Shown in pieces: positions 58,795-64,000 of a stretch of 64,000 nucleotides of DNA (the stretch's first letter is position 1; each line of letters begins with the position of its first letter). The translations under genes and the position numbers were made by a program. The stretch spans positions 186,001-250,000 of the forward strand of contig CAJULB010000001.1 of assembly GCA_910587005.1 (NCBI GenBank). Direction: 5' to 3'. The notes below the pieces were generated by a model. The model was not told where the DNA came from. It saw nothing but the letters and a program-made list of their open reading frames with translations, and searched no databases. Source of the DNA: an uncultured Christensenellaceae bacterium (GTDB lineage: Bacteria > Bacillota > Clostridia > Christensenellales > Borkfalkiaceae).

Positions 58795-59919
58795 TCACCC
58801 GAGCAAATTATAGCGGTTAATCACTTCTTCCATATTGTCGCCGCCCAGCCGTTCGGCAACTGCTTCCGCAAGGGCGAAAGCGGCAACGCTTTCAAGTATT
58901 ATTTCAGCCGCGCAGATTGCGCATACGTCGCTTCTTTCCCCCGCCGCTTTAACCGGCTGTTTTGTGAGAGCATCAACGGTGTTTAATCCCCGCATAAGCG
59001 TGGGAATGGGTTTAACTGCGGCGCGTAAGACAATTTCTTCACCGTTGGACATACCGCCCTCTATCCCGCCCGCGTTGTTGGTTTTGCGGAAGTATTTTCC
59101 GTTATAAAAAATTTCGTCGTGAACCTTACTGCCTGCAAGGTCGGCGCTTTTAAAGCCCAGCCCGACTTCAACCCCTTTAACGGCCTGCACGCTCATAAGC
59201 GCGGAGCACAGAATAGCGTCCAGCTTGGTTGAATACTGCATACAGCTGCCGAAACCGCTCTTTAAGCCTTTAATGCGTATTTCCACAACTCCGCCGGCCG
59301 TGTCGCCATTGGCTTTAAGCTTGTCCACAATCGCAACAGCTTTGTTTTGCAAAGCTTCGTCAAGCATAAACAGCGGTTGCGATTTTGCTTTTTCAAGCTG
59401 TTCAAAGCCGTAAATTTTATCGTCGCAAACTCCGCATACGCTTTTAACGTAGCCCGAAACCTCTACCCCGAGCGCACGCAGATACTGCCTTGCAATTGTT
59501 CCCGCCGCAACTCTTACGGCGGTTTCGCGGGCGCTGGCGCGTTCCAAAATATTGCGTGCGTCGGCGGTACCGTATTTAAGCATACCCGTAAGGTCGGCGT
59601 GACCGGGGCGCACCTTAGTCAGAGTTTTCTGCGTTGTGTCGCAGCCCTCCGGCGCCATAAATGCGCGCCAGTTTTCATAATCGTTATTTTTAATTAAAAA
59701 CGCGAGCGGACTGCCCAGCGTGAAAAGATTGCGCACCCCGCTTAAAATTTCTATTTTATCGCGCTCGATTTTCTGTCTTGCACCGCGTCCGTATCCGCTT
59801 TGGCGCAAAGCGAGGCAATAATTTATTTCGTCAATATCTATTTTAAGGTTTGAAGGCAAGCCCTCTATTATTCCAACAAGCGCTTTGCCGTGGGACTCGC
59901 CCGCAGATACAAATTTCAT
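58795..59919 (-). CDS. aroC: Chorismate synthase
   Basis: AroC makes chorismate from EPSP with reduced FMN. The 374-residue protein starts MKFVSAGESHGKALVGIIEGLP, the first signature. It also has RQSGYGRGARQKIERD, VRPGHADLTGMLKYGTADARNILERASARETA, and a C-terminal TNNAGGIEGGMSNGE..KPIPT region and AAGERSDVCA. Its ATG shares one base with the stop of the MBL-fold gene (TAATG). The active-site His pair (His10 in GESHG and His near 105) is present. Confidence 0.96.
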   Translation of the reverse strand: MKFVSAGESHGKALVGIIEGLPSNLKIDIDEINYCLALRQSGYGRGARQKIERDKIEILSGVRNLFTLGSPLAFLIKNNDYENWRAFMAPEGCDTTQKTLTKVRPGHADLTGMLKYGTADARNILERASARETAVRVAAGTIARQYLRALGVEVSGYVKSVCGVCDDKIYGFEQLEKAKSQPLFMLDEALQNKAVAIVDKLKANGDTAGGVVEIRIKGLKSGFGSCMQYSTKLDAILCSALMSVQAVKGVEVGLGFKSADLAGSKVHDEIFYNGKYFRKTNNAGGIEGGMSNGEEIVLRAAVKPIPTLMRGLNTVDALTKQPVKAAGERSDVCAICAAEIILESVAAFALAEAVAERLGGDNMEEVINRYNLLG

Positions 59920-60941
59920 TATTTCTCCTTAAAAACCGTATAGTTGCCGCCGCCGACTTCTATTGTTACCGTGCCGCACTCCTGCGTGGAATAAATTTTA
60001 TCGCCGACGTACTTTTGAACTTGCGTAAGCGTTTCCGCAGAGGGACAGTCTTTTCCGTTTTCACCGACTGAAATTATAGCCGTTTCGGGTTTCAGCAAAT
60101 CATACAATAGCGGACTTGCGGAAGATTTTGCACCGTTTGCGCCCATTTTCAGTATTTTACAGGCGGTTAGACTGATTTTCCGCCCGTTGATTTCAAAATA
60201 ATCGTTGAGTTTATATTCGGAATACAGCTTGTCCGCTTTCACCGAAGTAATATCACCCGCAAAGAAAAACCCGGCGCCCGCATATTCCAGCCAGATTACC
60301 GCGGAAGCGTTTGCAATGTTTTCTTCTGTCGGACTTTCGTTCAAATCACCGTACTCGCCGCCGGGAGAATCCGCCGAGGGTGACAGAAAGCACAGCGTGT
60401 AGCTGTCGGTAAAAGCAATTTCGCCGTAACAGCAGTTTGCCGATATAACATTGCGCCTGTCATTGGCGGCTTTGTTTGCCTCGTCGCAAAAATTACGGTA
60501 GCCGTCGTTTATTCTCGTCAGCTTGCAGTCGGGCGCAAACAGTTTGCCGACTTGTTTGTATTTAAGAATCTCTTTAAGCCCGCCGCAACGCTTTTCGGAA
60601 ACAGACGAACAGATGAGATAGTCTATTTTATTTATTCCGCGCCTGTTTAAAAGCTTTAAAATTTTTATTTCGTTGGCGCGCCTGCCGTTGCCCGCGTCGA
60701 TTAATGCGGTTTTACCGTCGGGCAGTTCGATTAAAGTGCTGTCGCCGTAACCTACGCCGATAAAGCTTACGCGCAATACTCCCGACATGTTTTTGTCAAC
60801 GGACAAATTAAGATAGGCGTACAGATATTTAACGGGTATAAACAGATTGATTATAATAATTGCCACGGCGGCAATACAGGCGACCGCCGTGGTTACGATA
60901 GCTATTATATGCGCTTTTGTTAGTTTATTTTTACTTTTCAT
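59919..60941 (-). CDS. ComEC-like metallo-beta-lactamase-fold protein with lost metal ligands
   Basis: This 340-residue protein has one N-terminal membrane anchor (about 10-36) and an extracytoplasmic MBL domain. The fold motifs of the ComEC C-terminal domain remain: FIGVGYGDSTLIELPDGKTALIDAGN, FFFAGDI and IISVGENG. But the HxHxDH ligand motif reads SSVSEKRCGG, and the later GHHGSK position reads GANGAKSS. All the usual zinc/manganese histidines are absent, so hydrolysis is unlikely. It sits between lysC and aroC, with a one-base overlap to aroC. Its function is unknown and a binding or scaffold role is possible. Confidence 0.8.
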   Translation of the reverse strand: MKSKNKLTKAHIIAIVTTAVACIAAVAIIIINLFIPVKYLYAYLNLSVDKNMSGVLRVSFIGVGYGDSTLIELPDGKTALIDAGNGRRANEIKILKLLNRRGINKIDYLICSSVSEKRCGGLKEILKYKQVGKLFAPDCKLTRINDGYRNFCDEANKAANDRRNVISANCCYGEIAFTDSYTLCFLSPSADSPGGEYGDLNESPTEENIANASAVIWLEYAGAGFFFAGDITSVKADKLYSEYKLNDYFEINGRKISLTACKILKMGANGAKSSASPLLYDLLKPETAIISVGENGKDCPSAETLTQVQKYVGDKIYSTQECGTVTIEVGGGNYTVFKEK

Positions 60942-60995
60942 TAGTGCACTGTAAATTACCGAAAGCCGTTTTATATACGGCGCAAGTAATTAAAA

Positions 60996-62315
60996 TCAGT
61001 TAAAAAACTCCTTATAAATCGCTTTTATGCATTTTTCGTAATCGTCGTTGCTTACGCCTACGATAATATTTATTTCGCTTGACCCTTGGTCAATCACCTT
61101 AACGTTTATGTCTGCGGAGGCAATCGCGCCGAAAAGCCTTGCCGAAGTACCCACCGAGGAGGACATTCCGTGACCGACCGTTGCAATAAGCGCGATATTT
61201 TCTATAACCCTTAAAGTATCGGGCTTAACCGCTTGTTTTATGCCGTTTAAAACCTTTTCAAGCTTTTCTCCGCCGAGGCGCTCGCTTTCAATAACAAGCG
61301 ACATCGTATCTATGCCAGAGGGAATGTGTTCGACCGAAATGCCCTCTTTTGCGACGACGTCCAAAACCTTACCCATAAAGCCGATTTCGGAATTCATAAG
61401 CGATTTTTCAATAAAAATTACAGAAAAATTCTTTTTGCCCGCAACGCCCGTTACCACCGAACCGCTGGGCTTATAGCGCAAAATCGGCAAAATCGAAGTA
61501 CCCTCGTCCTCGGGACGGAAAGTGTTTTTAATCTGTATGGGAATATTAGCACTGCGTACGGGAAAAATAGAATCGGCGTGCAAAACGTTCGCGCCCATAT
61601 AACTGAGCTCGCGCAGTTCTTTATACGAAATGGTTTTAATGCGTTTGGGGCTGTCTACTATTCTAGGGTCGCAGGCGAGAAAGCCCGATACGTCCGTCCA
61701 GTTTTCGTACAGGGAAGCGTTTACCGCGCGCGCTACAATCGCGCCCGAAATATCCGAACCGCCGCGCGAAAATGTTTTAACCTTTCCGTCAATTCCGCAG
61801 CCGTAAAAACCGGGGAACACCGCGCATTCAACGCCTTTTAACGCCTCCGCTATGGCTTTGTAGGACTTTTCACCGTCAAGCGCACCGTTTTTATCGAAGA
61901 AAATTACGTCCTTAGCGTCGATAAACTTTGCGCCGAGCACTGCGGAAGTTATGCGCGCGCTTAAATATTCCCCGCGGGAAGCGGTAAAATCTTCGCTTTG
62001 CTCGCTTTCGATAAGCGCTTCGGTTTCGTCAAGCACGGAATTTATATCGAATTTAATATTCAGCTCTTTTACAAGCGAAACAAATCTTGCGCGCACGGCA
62101 GAAAACGCCGTCTTTACGTCGCCGTGAGAGATTGCCTCGTTATGGCATTTAAGCAATAAATCGGTGACTTTGACGTCGCCCGAATATCTTTTGCCGGGGG
62201 CGGAAACTATGATAAATCTGCGCTGTTTGTCTGCGTCGATTATCTTTTTTACGTTTTTTATGACGTTACCGTCCGCCATGGACGTTCCGCCGAATTTACA
62301 AACCTTAACTGTCAT
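60996..62315 (-). CDS. lysC: Aspartate kinase
   Basis: This kinase phosphorylates aspartate at the start of lysine, threonine and methionine synthesis. The 439-residue enzyme has VCKFGGTSMADGNVIKNV, TASRGEYLSARITSAVL and the nucleotide-binding TFSRGGSDISGAIVARAV with WTDVSGFLACDPRIV. Two C-terminal ACT domains follow (FSVIFIEKSLMNSEIGFMGKV.. and IALIATVGHGMSS..). They would provide feedback control by lysine and/or threonine. No ribosome site is obvious. It lies in the cdaA-to-aro run, 12 bases after DUF1015. Confidence 0.95.
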   Translation of the reverse strand: MTVKVCKFGGTSMADGNVIKNVKKIIDADKQRRFIIVSAPGKRYSGDVKVTDLLLKCHNEAISHGDVKTAFSAVRARFVSLVKELNIKFDINSVLDETEALIESEQSEDFTASRGEYLSARITSAVLGAKFIDAKDVIFFDKNGALDGEKSYKAIAEALKGVECAVFPGFYGCGIDGKVKTFSRGGSDISGAIVARAVNASLYENWTDVSGFLACDPRIVDSPKRIKTISYKELRELSYMGANVLHADSIFPVRSANIPIQIKNTFRPEDEGTSILPILRYKPSGSVVTGVAGKKNFSVIFIEKSLMNSEIGFMGKVLDVVAKEGISVEHIPSGIDTMSLVIESERLGGEKLEKVLNGIKQAVKPDTLRVIENIALIATVGHGMSSSVGTSARLFGAIASADINVKVIDQGSSEINIIVGVSNDDYEKCIKAIYKEFFN

Positions 62316-62327
62316 TTTTTATACGTT

Positions 62328-63527
62328 TTATTTAATGAATTTAGCTTCGATATAATACCGTTTGTCGTTGCCCTCGCCCATGGAAAAGGTTTTTCTGGGC
62401 AGGTTTCCTCCGCAAACTACGGTTTTGAAAAAATTGTCTTTTTCAATCGCGGGCAACAATACCCCCGCTCCGCCGTTTACGGTAAACTCTTTCAGTTCTT
62501 CTTCGCCGTGAACGTAGTCAACCTCGCCGCCGTACTGCTTTATAAATTGCGAAATATAGTCGTCAAGCTCTCTTATTCCCTGCGGAATTTCGCAGTTGAA
62601 CGGTATTTTGCGTTTTTTTCCGTTTATTACAATATACGCGGTTTCCCCGCCCGAGGTTTTCAAATTTTCGGCAAACAGTTCGGGTTTATCCGTTTTAACA
62701 AGTCGGTGAATGGGCTCGAAGTTAAGCGCTTTATCGTAAATGTTAACGGCTTCAACAAGCGCAAAACGTGCGGGATGGTTTTCACGCTGTTCTTCTGTCA
62801 GCGACATTTTTAAATTTTCCCAACAGGTTTTAGCGGTTGCAAGCGAATGGTTTCCGTCGCCGACCGCAAACAGCAGTTTTTCCGCCGAGCCGTATTTTGC
62901 AAGCGCATTTCTTTCGTCCGTCAGTGCGTAAAGCGCGTCCGTCACCTCTTTCGGATTGTTTATGTAAGTCCCTTTAACGTGACCGCCGTTAAACAGCAAA
63001 TCGAAATCGTACAAAACCTCACCGCGTTTAACGCTTTTTAAAACGCTGTTCGCCTTGTCGTCATACAAAAGCATTACGTGCGGAAGCTCTATTTCCGCGT
63101 TTTTGCGTATTTCGACGCGCGGGGGAATTCTCTCTAAAATAGTCGCCTCGGTAGAACGGATAAGCGCTTTTGTTTCCTTTTCAAACGAATAGTCCTCTAA
63201 ATCAACGCTTAAAACTATTCCCGTGCGCGTACCCGCGGGAGTTGTGCGCTCTACAAGAATAAACCCGTCTTTTACCGTTTTAAAAACTCCGCCCGCAATA
63301 TAGTCGCGCATGGTTTTATTGACTTGCGCAATTCTTTGTTCGGGTTTGTCTTTAAGGTAAATTTCGGGAAATATAAGATTGAAAGCGGACGGACTGCCCG
63401 CCGTTTCCTTTTCAACGTTTTGCCAGTATTCCGCGTCCGAAGTGTACTGGTCGCAGGCGTTAACCGCCCATTTTTGCATATCTGCGTTTGCGGGCAGAAG
63501 AATTTCGGGTATTTTTACGGTTTTCAT
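62328..63527 (-). CDS. DUF1015 family protein
   Basis: The start is put at the ATG at 63527 (MKTVKIPEILLPANADMQ), two bases after the microprotein stop. This gives 399 residues. DUF1015 hallmarks are present: CDQYTSDAEYWQNVEKE, the IYLKDKPEQ segment, RIPPRVEIRKNAEIELPHVMLLYDD, and the VGDGNHSLATAKTCWENLK block near residue 220. The family is widespread in anaerobes and often near amino-acid or serine-related genes, but its activity is not settled. Confidence 0.9.
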   Translation of the reverse strand: MKTVKIPEILLPANADMQKWAVNACDQYTSDAEYWQNVEKETAGSPSAFNLIFPEIYLKDKPEQRIAQVNKTMRDYIAGGVFKTVKDGFILVERTTPAGTRTGIVLSVDLEDYSFEKETKALIRSTEATILERIPPRVEIRKNAEIELPHVMLLYDDKANSVLKSVKRGEVLYDFDLLFNGGHVKGTYINNPKEVTDALYALTDERNALAKYGSAEKLLFAVGDGNHSLATAKTCWENLKMSLTEEQRENHPARFALVEAVNIYDKALNFEPIHRLVKTDKPELFAENLKTSGGETAYIVINGKKRKIPFNCEIPQGIRELDDYISQFIKQYGGEVDYVHGEEELKEFTVNGGAGVLLPAIEKDNFFKTVVCGGNLPRKTFSMGEGNDKRYYIEAKFIK

Positions 63528-63529
63528 TT

Positions 63530-63628
63530 TCAAAGATTAATTAAAATAACCGTTACCGCGGCAAGCACGATTGCAAGCAGTTTTAAGTACCAGTTTTTGA
63601 CGAAAAGTTTGTAAAAGAAATTTTTCAT
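63530..63628 (-). CDS. 32-residue membrane microprotein in the CdaR position
   Basis: This small ORF is missed by length cut-offs. Its ATG overlaps the cdaA stop (ATGA), and a strong GGAGGG lies seven bases upstream. The product starts MKNFFYKLF and has one hydrophobic helix (KNWYLKLLAIVLAAV followed by more aliphatics). It ends at a TGA two bases before DUF1015. The sequence looks like the N-terminal anchor of YbbR/CdaR, the regulator normally encoded right after cdaA, with all YbbR domains gone. A truncated remnant and a functional anchor peptide are both possible. Confidence 0.65.
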   Translation of the reverse strand: MKNFFYKLFVKNWYLKLLAIVLAAVTVILINL

Positions 63629-64000
63629 AATTTACCCTCCGCGGTCAAGTCTGACCAGTAGTAATCGGAAAGCGCGTTTTTAAGGTCTGCCGCGTCCGCG
63701 TATTTTTTTCTTATAGCGCCGTTTTTGACTATAGAGATAATTCCCGTTTCCTCGGAAACGACTATAACCGTAACGTTTGCAACCGTGGTTACGCCCAGCG
63801 CCGCGCGGTGTCGGCTGCCCATTTCCTGAGGGAGGTTTTCATTCTGAATAATCGGCAGAAAACAGCCCGCCGCATAAATTTTAGTGCCCTCTATAATCAT
63901 TGCACCGTCGTGCAGGGGCGCTTTGGGATAAAAAACCGCTTCAATCATTTCCGCATTGATGTCCGCGTTTATGACCGTACCGCTTTCTATTATTCCTTCG
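63625..64000 (-). CDS. cdaA: Diadenylate cyclase CdaA (partial, C-terminal part)
   Basis: CdaA makes c-di-AMP, which controls potassium transport and cell-wall homeostasis. Only the last 125 codons lie in the window, and the frame is open to the right edge with no start. The DAC-domain catalytic motifs are present: FYPKAPLHDGAMII (DGA) and GSRHRAALGVTT (RHR), followed by VIVVSEETGIISIVKNG. Upstream residues EGIIESGTVINADI continue the domain. The N-terminal membrane helices are outside. Its stop overlaps a membrane microprotein ORF instead of a full cdaR. Confidence 0.93.
   Translation of the reverse strand, partial: EGIIESGTVINADINAEMIEAVFYPKAPLHDGAMIIEGTKIYAAGCFLPIIQNENLPQEMGSRHRAALGVTTVANVTVIVVSEETGIISIVKNGAIRKKYADAADLKNALSDYYWSDLTAEGKL

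Noticed and set aside
1..64000. CRISPR arrays, insertion sequences, prophage or att sites
   Set aside because: No regularly spaced direct repeats, transposase, integrase or phage genes were seen. The only direct repeats are the 69-base coding units of the LRR gene and short dispersed elements.

Overview
The window is a dense, almost entirely minus-strand stretch of bacterial chromosome, probably from an uncultured spore-forming Clostridia-type Firmicute of an animal gut. The evidence is an intact pro-sigma-K gene, one-chain clostridial PurL, an archaeal-type AspRS, CdaA-type c-di-AMP synthesis, BspA-type leucine-rich repeats, a pectate-lyase lipoprotein and consistent TTGACA-17-TATAAT promoters. 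The exact taxon cannot be read from the sequence.

Layout. 1-14289: ispG (cut at the left edge) and nrdR, downstream of a purine biosynthesis run read right to left as purE, purC, a PurF-like paralog, purF, purM, purN, purH, purD, purL. 14343-20145: small membrane proteins, MscL, a nitrate/taurine/thiamine-type ABC importer, an ACT regulator, a deaminase and a PH-domain membrane protein. 20213-24897: plsY-der, rluD-lspA and an antitoxin-less MazF/EndoA. 25024-32644: a Na+/Ca2+-type antiporter behind a terminator-controlled leader, nnr-birA-recX, a FlaR-like NTPase, a YigZ protein, tyrS and sigK. 32809-37034: a heterodimeric ABC exporter with a MarR regulator. 37417-44734: a leucine-rich-repeat protein, tRNA-Glu(CTC) and a two-gene lipoprotein operon with a PL9-like pectate lyase. 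45083-48934: a 6S-like RNA, aspS, small ORFs, a flavin reductase, an SGNH hydrolase and an orphan small-RNA unit. 48960-55126: zinc-ribbon protein, Nif3, TrmK, RpoD, DnaG and dGTPase. 55307-64000: fabG-like SDR, aroK-aroQ-aroE-aroB-aroC, a degenerate metallo-beta-lactamase-fold protein, lysC, DUF1015, a 32-residue membrane microprotein and cdaA (cut at the right edge).

The most interesting signal is upstream of tyrS. A consensus promoter fires at the ATG of a 27-codon ORF containing Tyr-Thr-Tyr-Cys-Tyr-Tyr, followed by a protector hairpin, an antiterminator and a terminator just before tyrS. This is the layout of trp-type ribosome-mediated attenuation, here for a tyrosyl-tRNA synthetase. Several other promoters (der, lspA, the PH-domain gene) also lie only 6-9 bases from their ATG, which suggests leaderless mRNAs are common here. 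Further unusual points are a CdaR position occupied only by a membrane-anchor microprotein, a catalytic-residue-free PurF paralog, a metal-ligand-free MBL protein in the shikimate operon, and an independent roughly 100-nt RNA unit.
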